A DNA stretch of 64,000 bases from Flagellimonas olearia (lineage in GTDB: Bacteria; Bacteroidota; Bacteroidia; Flavobacteriales; Flavobacteriaceae), in contig NZ_WELG01000001.1 of assembly GCF_009184425.1 (NCBI RefSeq), forward strand, positions 1,735,870 to 1,799,869, given 5' to 3'. A program made the position numbers and the translations under genes. Under the pieces are notes generated by a model. The model was not told the DNA's origin. It saw only the letters and a program-made list of their open reading frames with translations, and searched no databases. Shown here piece by piece: positions 45,365-53,482 of this stretch; position 1 is the first letter of the stretch, and each line of letters begins with the position of its first letter.

Positions 45365-45386
45365 TACCCCCGTTTAAACAGGGGTA
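45365..45386. promoter_or_regulatory. 22-bp palindrome TACCC-N12-GGGTA between GSIII and GSII
   Basis: The dyad has arms TACCCC/GGGGTA and a palindromic core GTTTAAAC with one mismatched pair between. Its outer arms and 12-base spacing equal those at 23151-23172 before the PII-amt operon. It lies 66 bp before the GSII -7 box and 50 bp before the GSIII -7 box, so one bound regulator could serve both genes. Confidence 0.7.
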
Positions 45387-45452
45387 ATAAAAATTATATT
45401 GCCATTTTAGTCATTTTAACCCTCCAAAAGATATATTATCAAATGAAAAAAC

Positions 45453-45460
45453 TATTTTTG
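45453..45460 (+). promoter_or_regulatory. Putative -7 box of the GSII gene
   Basis: TATTTTTG matches TAnnTTTG and lies 37 nt before the ATG at 45498. The -33 position holds GATA, again lacking TTTG. Confidence 0.55.
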
Positions 45461-45497
45461 TCAATCGTGAATTTGAGAACATATAACTACCAAAATT

Positions 45498-46508
45498 ATG
45501 AGCAAATCTAAATTAGAGTATTTATGGTTGGATGGTTATGAGCCAACAGCCAACATTAGAAGCAAAACACGAATTGAAGAGGATTTTAGTGGTAAATTGG
45601 AAGATTGCCCAATGTGGTCTTTCGATGGTTCCTCCACCAAGCAAGCCGAGGGTGGTTCTTCTGACTGTTTGTTGAAACCCGTTGCTATCTATCCCGACCC
45701 TGCAAGAAGAAATGGGTATTTGGTGATGACCGAGGTGATGAATCCAGATGGGACCGCCCATGTGAGCAACTCCAGAGCCACCATTGATGATGAAGATGAT
45801 GATTTTTGGTTCGGTTTTGAACAAGAGTACTTTATCATGGATACAGCCACACAATTGCCACTTGGTTTCCCTGTTGGTGGTTATCCTGGCCCACAAGGTC
45901 TTTACTACTGTTCTGTAGGTGGACGAAACACTTGGGGCAGGGATTTGGTTGAAGAGCATGCCGACCTATGCTTGGAGGCTGGACTACAGTTTGAAGGTAT
46001 CAACCAAGAGGTTGCTGCCGGACAGTGGGAGTTCCAGTTGTTCGCCAAAGGCGCCAAAAAAGCCGGTGATGAAATCTGGGTGGCTCGCTACCTACTTCAA
46101 AGGTTGACAGAAAGCTACGGATATTATATTGAATATCACCCAAAACCTATCAAAGGGGATTGGAACGGTTCCGGGATGCACGCAAACTTCTCCAATACAC
46201 TTTTGAGAACTTGTGGATCCAAAGAAACCTATGAAAAAGTATGTGAGGCCTTCCGACCTGTAACCAAAGAGCACATTGAAGTGTATGGTGAGTTCAATGA
46301 TGAGCGTTTGACCGGTAAGCACGAGACTGCTTCCATCAAAGATTTCAGTTACGGTGTATCCGATAGGGGTGCTTCCATCCGTATTCCAATCTTGACCGTT
46401 GAGAAAGGATGGAAAGGATGGTTGGAAGATAGAAGACCTGCTTCCAACGCAGACCCATACCGAGTAGCGGCCAGAATCATCAAAACAGTGAAATCTGCCG
46501 ACGTATAG
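45498..46508 (+). CDS. Type II (eukaryote-like) glutamine synthetase
   Basis: This 336-residue enzyme is of the short GSII class: LEYLWLDGYEPTANIRSKTR, CPMWSFDGSSTKQAEGGSSD, FWFGFEQEYFIMDTATQLPL, GINQEVAAGQWEFQLF and KGDWNGSGMHANFSNTLLR. It performs the same reaction as the divergent GSIII with an unrelated fold length. Having both side by side suggests use under different nitrogen conditions. A terminator follows. Confidence 0.95.
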   Translation: MSKSKLEYLWLDGYEPTANIRSKTRIEEDFSGKLEDCPMWSFDGSSTKQAEGGSSDCLLKPVAIYPDPARRNGYLVMTEVMNPDGTAHVSNSRATIDDEDDDFWFGFEQEYFIMDTATQLPLGFPVGGYPGPQGLYYCSVGGRNTWGRDLVEEHADLCLEAGLQFEGINQEVAAGQWEFQLFAKGAKKAGDEIWVARYLLQRLTESYGYYIEYHPKPIKGDWNGSGMHANFSNTLLRTCGSKETYEKVCEAFRPVTKEHIEVYGEFNDERLTGKHETASIKDFSYGVSDRGASIRIPILTVEKGWKGWLEDRRPASNADPYRVAARIIKTVKSADV

Positions 46509-46547
46509 CACACACCAACGTTTGTGTATAAATTAGTTGTTGATTTG

Positions 46548-46577
46548 AAAACCGTCCCTCTTGAGGGGCGGTTTTTA
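46548..46577 (+). terminator. Terminator of the GSII gene
   Basis: A stem of AAAACCGTCCCT with AGGGGCGGTTTT (one G-T pair) around CTTG is followed by Ts. It overlaps the last codon of the convergent antiporter gene. Confidence 0.85.
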
Positions 46578-47513
46578 GTTTAGGGTAACATATACAAAGG
46601 TCACATAAAAGGCCAATAGTATTAAACCGTCCCGCCAGCCCAAGCGCAATCCCTTTGGAAAAAACACCAAGGGCAATATCAAAAGGGAAATTCCCAACAT
46701 CCAAAAGATATCACTGGAAAGCAATCCTTGGTCCACCACAGTGATCGGGGTGATTATGGATGTAATTCCCAAAACCGCCAAAAGGTTGAAAATATTGGAG
46801 CCTATCAAATTTCCCAAGGAAATGGCCTTTTCCTGTTTTAACACAGCAATTACCGAGGCTGCGAGTTCCGGAATACTGGTTCCCACAGAAACCACCGTTA
46901 TACCAATAACACGATCGCTCACGCCAAAAGCCGAGGCCATGCCCACGGCCCCCTCGATAAGAAGTTCAGACCCTCCCCAGAGCGCAGTACCCCCTATACC
47001 TAAATACAATGCGGTCTTATACATGGGCAAATACTCATCATCCTCGGGCATTTCATCCACAACAGCGGTTTTTTGAAACCGGAGCAGATACACCAAAAAG
47101 ATAAACAAAAAGGAGACCAGGATAATTCCTTCGTACTGCTGTAAGACCCCATCAAAATAGATGAAACCGCAAAACAGTAGGGAGGCCACCATCATAACCG
47201 GCCAATCCGTGGTATAAAAACTTTTTCGCACATCTATACTTCCCATAAGTACCGTAATGGCCAACACCAGTCCCAAATTGGCAATATTGGACCCCACCAC
47301 GTTGCCCAAAGCCAAATCAGGGAACCCATCCAATGCCGCTTTTATACTCACAATAAGTTCCGGGGCCGAAGTGGCAAAGGAAACCACGGTCATGCCTATC
47401 ACAATTTTAGGAATGGCCAGACGGAGCGAAAGGGCCACAGCAGATTTTAACAACCAATTTCCTCCCGCGATAAGCAATACCAGACCAATAATTATGTAAA
47501 GTGTATTTTCCAA
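46575..47513 (-). CDS. Calcium/sodium antiporter (YrbG type, CaCA family)
   Basis: This 312-residue membrane protein has about ten helices and the two CaCA alpha-repeats: GMTVVSFATSAPELIVSIKA and GITVVSVGTSIPELAASVIA, each followed by GNVVGSNIANLGLVL or GNLIGSNIFNLLAVL. It exchanges cations across the inner membrane. I chose the TTG at 47513 because it directly precedes the first helix and because the -7 box at 47531-47538 lies inside the longer frame (start 47591). Confidence 0.9.
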   Translation of the reverse strand: MENTLYIIIGLVLLIAGGNWLLKSAVALSLRLAIPKIVIGMTVVSFATSAPELIVSIKAALDGFPDLALGNVVGSNIANLGLVLAITVLMGSIDVRKSFYTTDWPVMMVASLLFCGFIYFDGVLQQYEGIILVSFLFIFLVYLLRFQKTAVVDEMPEDDEYLPMYKTALYLGIGGTALWGGSELLIEGAVGMASAFGVSDRVIGITVVSVGTSIPELAASVIAVLKQEKAISLGNLIGSNIFNLLAVLGITSIITPITVVDQGLLSSDIFWMLGISLLILPLVFFPKGLRLGWRDGLILLAFYVTFVYVTLN

Positions 47514-47530
47514 GTAGTACGATTTTGTGG

Positions 47531-47538
47531 CAAAGATA
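47531..47538 (-). promoter_or_regulatory. Putative -7 box of the antiporter gene
   Basis: On the minus strand it reads TATCTTTG, 17 nt before the TTG at 47513. This supports the shorter start. Confidence 0.45.
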
Positions 47539-47591
47539 TGGGAAGATTTATTGTCTTGAATAGGGTGGCCAAAAAGCTTATCCAAATTCAA

Positions 47592-48161
47592 TAAGACCCC
47601 CTACAAATTTCCTTGTTCCATCTATAAGAAACTGTACTTTCTCTTCAATGAAATCATCCAAAACACCCCATTTTTAAACGAAATCCCCCTAGGTTTTTAA
47701 GAATGGTCCAAAAATGGCCCTACAAATATTACATTTTATAATTCATATTGTTATTTCATATTTCAATATGAAACTTTTTTCAAGGGAAGTACAAAATATC
47801 CAAGGAGCATCTCATTTAAAAACCTACAATTTTGTATGCAATTGTATAGATTTTCGTTCAAAAGTTTGGAGACATGATTTCTGTCATTTTAAATTGAAAA
47901 AAGTAATCGGCCAACAATCATTTTTTAACCTAAAAATCAATCCAATAATGATTACCATTGTCAAAATTTTTGTGATGCTCTTCATGCTTATCATTGAAAC
48001 CATTTTTGTCTGATGCCCATTAAGAATTCAAGGCTTTTTTGTACATCGGTTCACATGCCAAACATTCCCATGAATGCGGAATTTCACTTTTATTAAAAGT
48101 TTAGCATATAAATGCCATTGATTTGATTATTTTACACCTCTAACAAATCAACTCAAAAAAA
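47592..48161. other. AT-rich gap with no convincing gene
   Basis: This 570-bp stretch is noticeably more AT-rich than its surroundings. It has an open frame from ATG 47768 to 48013 on the plus strand (81 codons) ending in a hydrophobic stretch (MITIVKIFVMLFMLIIETIF), but I see no homology, no -7 box and no coding bias. No hairpin terminator or tRNA is seen. The promoter of the DUF885 gene must lie near 48100-48150 but shows no consensus box. Confidence 0.5.
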
Positions 48162-49940
48162 GTGAAAAAAATAACAATTTTAGCCACGGCACTTATCGCC
48201 ATGGCTTCTTGCAAAAACGAACCGAAAACTGAGGAAACCCCCTCAAAAAGTGCTGAGTTTGCCACTGTATTGGACAACTATTATGAGGACGGGCTCAAGT
48301 TGAACCCCCTACTGGCCACTATGGCTGGCGACCACAGGTACGACGACTCTTTTCCCAATATGCTTTCCGATGTGTACCAAGAAGAATCCAAAGCATATTA
48401 TGAAGGCTATAAGGAAAGACTCTCCCAATTTCCCGATGAAAGCCTCACTGAAAGTGAGCAGATGAGCAAGGCTATCCTATTATGGGAATGCAACATTAAT
48501 CTGGATGAGTTCAATTTTAAAGCGGACCTTACTCCCATTGACCAAATGTGGTCCCCCAATTTATTTGTGGGGCAATTGGCAAGTGGCTCCAGCGCCCAGC
48601 CCTTCAACACCGTGGAGGATTACGAGAATTGGATGAAACGGGTAGATGGTTATCTGGAATGGCTGTCCAGCACGGAAACCAAAATGAAAGAGGGCATGGA
48701 AAAAGGCCATGTACTCCCAAAGTCATTGATTGTAAAAGTCCTTCCCCAGCTCCAGTCCCAAACCGGAAAGGATTTGGACCAGCATCTGTTCTACCAACCC
48801 ATAAAAAATATGCCTGCCGATTTTACCGAGGAACAAAAGGCCTCGTTAACCGCTGCGTACAAAGACATGATCATCAACAAGGTCATTCCTGCCTATGAAA
48901 ACCTCTACAATTTCATGAGCACCGATTATCTTGAGGCAGGTCGTGAATCCAGCGGCATACAGGGCGAACCCCATGGGGATGCCTATTATGCCCATCAAAT
49001 CAAAAAATACACGACCACCAATATGACCGCCGCAGAAATCCATGAATTGGGATTGAGCGAAGTGGCCCGTATACGTTCCGAAATGGAAAAAATAAAGGAA
49101 CAAGTGGGTTTTGAAGGGGACTTAAAGGCGTTTTTCGATTACGTTCGAAACAATAAGGACCTTATGCCCTTTACAGACCCTCAACAGGTAATAGACAATT
49201 TCAATGCGATCCACGAGCGCATGAAACCACAGATTGAAAAACTGTTCGACAAAAAGCCGAAAACCCCTTTTGAGGTAAGGCGCACCGAGGCATTTCGTGA
49301 GAATTCGGCTAGTGCCGAATACAACCAGGGATCCCTGGATGGTACACGTCCCGGTATTTTTTACGTACCCATTCCTGATGTGACCCATTACAACACCTAT
49401 TCGGACGAATCCCTATTCCTGCATGAGGCCATTCCCGGGCACCACTATCAAATCTCATTGACCCAAGAGAACGAGGAACTCCCAGAATTCAGGAAAACCC
49501 TTTGGTACAGCGGCTATGGCGAAGGCTGGGCCCTTTATACCGAATCATTGGGCAAAGAATTGGGACTGTACACGGACCCTTACCAATATTTTGGAATGTT
49601 GGGCGCCGAAATGCACCGCGCCGTTAGATTGGTGGTGGATTCCGGCCTACACTCCAAAGGATGGACCCGTGAGGAGGCCATTCAATACTCTTTGGACAAC
49701 GAAGCTGAATCCGAAGCCAGTATCACCTCAGAAATTGAGCGCTATATGGCCAACCCCGGTCAGGCCCTATCCTACAAAATAGGACAGTTGAAAATCAGGG
49801 AACTTCGCAAAAAAGCCGAAGATGCCCTTGGGGAAAAGTTCAACATTGGGCAATTCCACAACCAGGTTTTGGAAACCGGCTGTGTTCCCTTGGCATTATT
49901 GGAAGATAAAATTGACGGTTGGATCGCTTCCAACCAATAG
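48162..49940 (+). CDS. DUF885-family lipoprotein, predicted metallopeptidase
   Basis: This 592-residue protein starts at GTG and has a lipobox in TALIAMASCKNE (cysteine 17). The DUF885 signature LFLHEAIPGHHYQISLTQEN provides the HExxxH-like zinc site, with EGWALYTESLGKELGLY downstream supplying a further Glu ligand. It probably acts on peptides at the cell surface or in the periplasm. It is monocistronic and followed by a strong terminator. Confidence 0.93.
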   Translation: MKKITILATALIAMASCKNEPKTEETPSKSAEFATVLDNYYEDGLKLNPLLATMAGDHRYDDSFPNMLSDVYQEESKAYYEGYKERLSQFPDESLTESEQMSKAILLWECNINLDEFNFKADLTPIDQMWSPNLFVGQLASGSSAQPFNTVEDYENWMKRVDGYLEWLSSTETKMKEGMEKGHVLPKSLIVKVLPQLQSQTGKDLDQHLFYQPIKNMPADFTEEQKASLTAAYKDMIINKVIPAYENLYNFMSTDYLEAGRESSGIQGEPHGDAYYAHQIKKYTTTNMTAAEIHELGLSEVARIRSEMEKIKEQVGFEGDLKAFFDYVRNNKDLMPFTDPQQVIDNFNAIHERMKPQIEKLFDKKPKTPFEVRRTEAFRENSASAEYNQGSLDGTRPGIFYVPIPDVTHYNTYSDESLFLHEAIPGHHYQISLTQENEELPEFRKTLWYSGYGEGWALYTESLGKELGLYTDPYQYFGMLGAEMHRAVRLVVDSGLHSKGWTREEAIQYSLDNEAESEASITSEIERYMANPGQALSYKIGQLKIRELRKKAEDALGEKFNIGQFHNQVLETGCVPLALLEDKIDGWIASNQ

Positions 49941-49947
49941 GATTTTA

Positions 49948-49976
49948 AAAAAGGGCCAATTGAATTGGCCCTTTTC
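49948..49976 (+). terminator. Terminator of the DUF885 gene
   Basis: The stem AAGGGCCAAT/ATTGGCCCTT, with a short loop and a T tract, follows 8 nt after the stop. Confidence 0.9.
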
Positions 49977-50043
49977 TTTTACCATAACGGTTGCCCACAA
50001 CCCAATATCTTGGTTATATTTGTTTTGACCAACACCTAACACC

Positions 50044-50187
50044 ATGCTTTTCAAAATCTTGGCAAAAATAAACAAGGTAGTGCTTCCTTCCTATACCAAA
50101 AAAGGATTGGACCTATCCAAGGCCTCCAAATTGCAACTGGCCATTATAGGCTGGCGGTATTATGTTACCAAAAACGCCTTGGACTAA
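50044..50187 (+). CDS. Conserved 47-residue basic protein
   Basis: The frame encodes MLFKILAKINKVVLPSYTKK then GLDLSKASKLQLAIIGWRYY and VTKNALD. I recall near-identical short proteins in many flavobacteria (pattern LPSYxKKxLDLxKAxKxQLAxIGWRYxVTxNALD), sometimes labelled as SsrA-binding without good reason. No SmpB domain is present. It is cytoplasmic or peripheral to the membrane. Its stop overlaps the convergent apt stop by 4 nt. Confidence 0.8.
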   Translation: MLFKILAKINKVVLPSYTKKGLDLSKASKLQLAIIGWRYYVTKNALD

Positions 50188-50696
50188 TACTGTAAAAGGG
50201 CCTCTATCTGATAACCATTCAGTTTTTCGGCGCCATTTAGGAAGGTTAGTTCTATTAAAAAATTGCACTGCACCACTTCCCCTCCCAGCTTTTCAATCAA
50301 TTTGCAAACGGCATTGGCCGTTCCACCAGTGGCCAACACATCGTCGTGCACCAACACTTTCTCGCCTTCTTTTATGGCATCGGTATGAATTTCCAAAATT
50401 TCAGAGCCGTACTCCAGTTCATAGGACTCCGAAATGGTAGTATGGGGCAGTTTTCCCGATTTTCTTACCGGAACGAATCCGGCTCCCAGCCGGGAGGCCA
50501 ACAATGGTGCGAAGATGAACCCCCTACTGTCTACCCCCACCACTTTATCAACATGCATATGGCCTGCAAAACCGCAAAGCACATCACAGGCTTTATTGAG
50601 CGCTTTTGGATCACTTAAAAGAGGGGTAATATCCTTGAAGATGACACCGGCTTTGGGAAAGTCTTCTATATCACGAATGTAGGAAGCTAAATCCAT
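50184..50696 (-). CDS. apt: Adenine phosphoribosyltransferase
   Basis: This 170-residue purine salvage enzyme makes AMP from adenine and PRPP. It has DFPKAGVIFKDITPLLSDP at the start, VGVDSRGFIFAPLLASRLG and the PRPP loop VLVHDDVLATGGTANAVCKL. The length is normal. It is divergent from the tRNA-Arg gene. Confidence 0.96.
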   Translation of the reverse strand: MDLASYIRDIEDFPKAGVIFKDITPLLSDPKALNKACDVLCGFAGHMHVDKVVGVDSRGFIFAPLLASRLGAGFVPVRKSGKLPHTTISESYELEYGSEILEIHTDAIKEGEKVLVHDDVLATGGTANAVCKLIEKLGGEVVQCNFLIELTFLNGAEKLNGYQIEALLQY

Positions 50697-50718
50697 AGAT
50701 TTTTTTGACAGGTGAGGT

Positions 50719-50749
50719 TTTGTAGTAAAGTTAAAAAGAAATATATTTG
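50719..50749 (+). promoter_or_regulatory. Canonical Bacteroidota promoter of tRNA-Arg
   Basis: TTTG at 50719-50722 and TATATTTG at 50742-50749 are separated by 19 bases, matching the -33/-7 consensus fully. Transcription would start a few bases before the tRNA. Confidence 0.8.
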
Positions 50750-50763
50750 CAGCCCTGTTAAAA

Positions 50764-50837
50764 GGCCGCGTGGCGCAACTGAATAGCGCATCTGATTACG
50801 GCTCAGAAGGTTGCAGGTTTGAATCCTGCCGCGGTCA
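50764..50837 (+). tRNA. tRNA-Arg (anticodon ACG)
   Basis: The 74-nt cloverleaf is complete: acceptor stem GGCCGCG with CGCGGTC, D stem GCGC/GCGC, anticodon stem TCTGA/TCAGA around TTACGGC (anticodon ACG), and T stem GCAGG/CCTGC with loop TTTGAAT. The discriminator is A. CCA is not encoded. The A of ACG is likely edited to inosine to read CGU, CGC and CGA. Confidence 0.97.
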
Positions 50838-50864
50838 CTCCGGATTTATACAAGAATCCAGTAA

Positions 50865-50900
50865 AAAAGCCTGTAAATTCATAGTTTACAGGCTTTTCTT
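50865..50900. terminator. Terminator of tRNA-Arg
   Basis: A perfect 13-bp stem (AAAAGCCTGTAAA and its complement) with a seven-base loop is A-rich before and T-rich after. It would also end the convergent 50934 transcript. Confidence 0.92.
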
Positions 50901-50933
50901 TTTCACACCAAAGATGCAGCTTTCCAATCAGCA

Positions 50934-52184
50934 TTATGGATTTTGGATACGGTTTCCATCGACATCAAACAATTCAGTTGTATTTAAACCATGATTGTCA
51001 TGATAACTTCTCTTTTCAATGGCAACCCCAGTATCCTTTCTATTCATGAGGTTGTGGTCCGTATCCAGGTATCGCTTCTCCAAAATTAGACCCAAAGGGT
51101 CTCTACTATATTCCACACGGTGTACTCCGGAGGTCTTATGTACCGTTTTTAAACCTTCCTTATCCAAGTACGTCTCAGAAAGTAGAAATCTTCCATCTGT
51201 GGTCCATTCTGCCACATATTTGGAGTATCCACCGTTTGCATTCTTGGGATTTCCATCGCCATCCTGAAATTCCAACAGGGTGTTATTCCCAAATCCATCG
51301 GTTTCAAAATGCCAACGCTCCGCCCCGGACCAATGGGTCGCTGGATTCTTCTCTTGGTCAAAAAATACAATATCCTGCAAATCATAACCATTCCACACAT
51401 TCTGTTCCCCGGCAGTATGGGAAGGCCCAATGGCAGGTTTTCCGTTTGCATCAAAAACCTCCCAACGGTCAAAACGCCCTTGGGAATCGTAGTAATACTT
51501 AAAAAAAGCCGCTCCATTATCGGTATTGACCAAATTACCCTCTGAATCAATATTCTCTAGAGTTCCGAAGTATCCTTGCCCATCAAAGGTCATACGGGTC
51601 CGTAAAAACTGAAAATCCCCCCGCAAAGGAACGAGTTCCCCATTGCTGTCCAAACGTTCTTCAATAAGGCTTCCATTGGGTTCATGGAACCATTGATACC
51701 TGACCACACCAAACCAATCCGTTGCAGGTTCACCATGGACATCGGTAAAGGTCAGGGAACGGTTTTTCCCCAATGCATCCTTTTCATAAATCTTGGCATA
51801 CACATTCCCCATCACCGAAACCCGGTTCCCAAAACGGTCAAAAAAATGGTGTACTTCCTTATCTGGGGAATGGATGATTTTGGTGTGCGGGGCATTGATG
51901 TTCAGGTTTCCAAATCGACCTTCAAACTCCTTGTATTCCTTTCCAATACGAACATGGGTCGCGATGACCTGATTGTTTGTATTATAGTCCACTTTAAGAT
52001 TGATTCGATGCATGGCCTCCTCTTTGGTAATGGGATACCCTCCCTTTACAGGTTGATATGGAGATTCCCAAAAGGGCAACACGGCATAGTATTCACTCCT
52101 ATGGGGGCCATTCTGTTGTTGCCCATGACCTAGATTGGAAATTATGGCAAAATAGGCCAAAATCAGTGTCTTTGTTATTTTCAT
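50934..52184 (-). CDS. Secreted protein with degenerate tandem repeats
   Basis: This 416-residue protein has a signal peptide (MKITKTLILAYFAIISNLGH). From about residue 115 it consists of repeats about 45 residues long with a recurring aromatic, then D-x2-G-N/x-P/x: for example KDALGKNRSLTFTDVHGEPA, YDSQGRFDRWEVFDANGKPA, DGFGNNTLLEFQDGDGNPKN, DPLGLILEKRYLDTDHN and DNHGLNTTELFDVDGNRI. The pattern recalls YD-type or WG-type beta repeats but matches no family I can name. A decayed relative of its C-terminus lies at 53381-53446. Confidence 0.78.
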   Translation of the reverse strand: MKITKTLILAYFAIISNLGHGQQQNGPHRSEYYAVLPFWESPYQPVKGGYPITKEEAMHRINLKVDYNTNNQVIATHVRIGKEYKEFEGRFGNLNINAPHTKIIHSPDKEVHHFFDRFGNRVSVMGNVYAKIYEKDALGKNRSLTFTDVHGEPATDWFGVVRYQWFHEPNGSLIEERLDSNGELVPLRGDFQFLRTRMTFDGQGYFGTLENIDSEGNLVNTDNGAAFFKYYYDSQGRFDRWEVFDANGKPAIGPSHTAGEQNVWNGYDLQDIVFFDQEKNPATHWSGAERWHFETDGFGNNTLLEFQDGDGNPKNANGGYSKYVAEWTTDGRFLLSETYLDKEGLKTVHKTSGVHRVEYSRDPLGLILEKRYLDTDHNLMNRKDTGVAIEKRSYHDNHGLNTTELFDVDGNRIQNP

Positions 52185-52335
52185 GATAGGTAAGGTTATA
52201 CTTGACTCAATAGCCCAAATATGGATGTAGCCTGATGTTTTTTTGTCCTGTTTACAAAAAAGTGGACATCCATTTATATGAATTTTAACATATTACGAAA
52301 GACATAGGGGTTAACTTGGGCCCAAACCAAAACAC

Positions 52336-53331
52336 ATGGAGCCTTCCGTAGCATTGACCATTTTTTCCGGGGCAGCCATCTCCAGCGGATTGATGATGGC
52401 CCTTTACTTTATGTTGATGCGCAATGAAAATAAATGGGGAGATCTTGCCATGGGATTCTTGTTTTTGGCCTTGGTGATGCGACTTTCCAAGTCCCTGTTC
52501 TCCTATGTTTTTCACGGGTCTTCCGTAATGGGTATTTCATTTGGGCTATTAGGCTCGGTTCTTATGGGACCGTTGCTGTTCCTCTACTTTACATACACGC
52601 TTACGGGGGAGAAAAAGTTTCAATGGCAGCACCTTTTACATCTGATCATTCCCTTCATCGCATTTATCCTTGCAGCCAATGAGGTCTTTCCAGCATTTGG
52701 ACTTTACGTTTGGGCAGGGCACTTTTTAATGGGGTATCTTATTGTTGTGGGGTACCGCTTTGTGTTTGCCAAATGGTCCAAGGAGGGGATATCAAAATGG
52801 CACAATTCCCTGTTTTATGGGGTTCTTGGATTATGGCTGATATTCTCTCTCCAGTTGTACATTTCCAGTAGGACATTTTACATATGGGGCATTGTATTGG
52901 CCTCCCTTACTATCTACATCCTATTTTTTATGGCATTGAGAACCCCCATGTTCCGAAGTAAAAATCGCCAAGTGGTCACTCCAAAAGAGGTGAAGGACAA
53001 AATAATACATGCTCTTGAAGTGGAACGGGCTTTTGTGCAACCAGGGATTTCCATTGCACAGTTCTCCAAAATGATTGATACCCCTGCTTACTTGGTATCA
53101 AATGGGGTGAAATCCATTTATGGGAAAAGCTTTAAGGATGTGATCAACAGCTTTAGGATTCGGGAAATCACTTCCAAACTCTCCCATATGGATTTTGCCC
53201 ATGAAAAAATTGAAAATCTAGCCTATGATGCAGGTTTCAACACATCTTCTGCTTTTTACAGTGCTTTTAAAAAGGAAACCAGAATGACCCCAAGGGCCTA
53301 TCAAAAGCAACAGCAAAACAAATGCTCCTGA
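52336..53331 (+). CDS. AraC-family regulator with a membrane-spanning N-terminus
   Basis: This 331-residue protein has about seven hydrophobic helices in residues 5-215, then an AraC HTH: ISIAQFSKMIDTPAYLVSNG, FKDVINSFRIREITSKL, and IENLAYDAGFNTSSAFYSAF with FKKETRMTPRAYQKQ. Membrane-anchored AraC regulators of this form are common in flavobacteria and may sense a signal within the membrane. It is divergent from the repeat-protein gene, a likely target. Confidence 0.92.
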   Translation: MEPSVALTIFSGAAISSGLMMALYFMLMRNENKWGDLAMGFLFLALVMRLSKSLFSYVFHGSSVMGISFGLLGSVLMGPLLFLYFTYTLTGEKKFQWQHLLHLIIPFIAFILAANEVFPAFGLYVWAGHFLMGYLIVVGYRFVFAKWSKEGISKWHNSLFYGVLGLWLIFSLQLYISSRTFYIWGIVLASLTIYILFFMALRTPMFRSKNRQVVTPKEVKDKIIHALEVERAFVQPGISIAQFSKMIDTPAYLVSNGVKSIYGKSFKDVINSFRIREITSKLSHMDFAHEKIENLAYDAGFNTSSAFYSAFKKETRMTPRAYQKQQQNKCS

Positions 53332-53380
53332 CCATAGCACGAATCGCAAGTCTTTGAAGGAATTTCTAGTCGTGTGAACT

Positions 53381-53446
53381 TTACGGACCTTGAACACGAT
53401 TGTCATTTACATCGTACAACTCGATTTCGTTTGGACCATGGTTGAA
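53381..53446 (-). pseudogene. Remnant of a second repeat-protein gene
   Basis: The minus strand reads FNHGPNEIELYDVNDNRVQGP then a stop. This aligns without gaps to the last 21 residues of the 50934 protein (DNHGLNTTELFDVDGNRIQNP then stop), with 12 of 21 identical including both stop positions. No start or longer frame remains; upstream it runs into the DsrE-like stop codon. It appears to be the tail of a deleted paralogue. Confidence 0.65.
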
Positions 53447-53482
53447 GCATAACTTGGCCAACAAACCATTTAAGAATTCTTC

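Noticed and set aside
45443-45511. A 22-codon frame overlapping the start of GSII, possible leader peptide
   Set aside because: Its ATG lies upstream of the -7 box at 45453-45460, so the main transcript would not contain it.
47514-47591. N-terminal extension of the antiporter from 47591
   Set aside because: The extension is hydrophilic, unlike the family, and contains the -7 box.
47768-48013. An 81-codon frame with a hydrophobic end in the long gap
   Set aside because: No promoter box, no recognisable homology and AT-driven codon use; kept only as a note on the gap.
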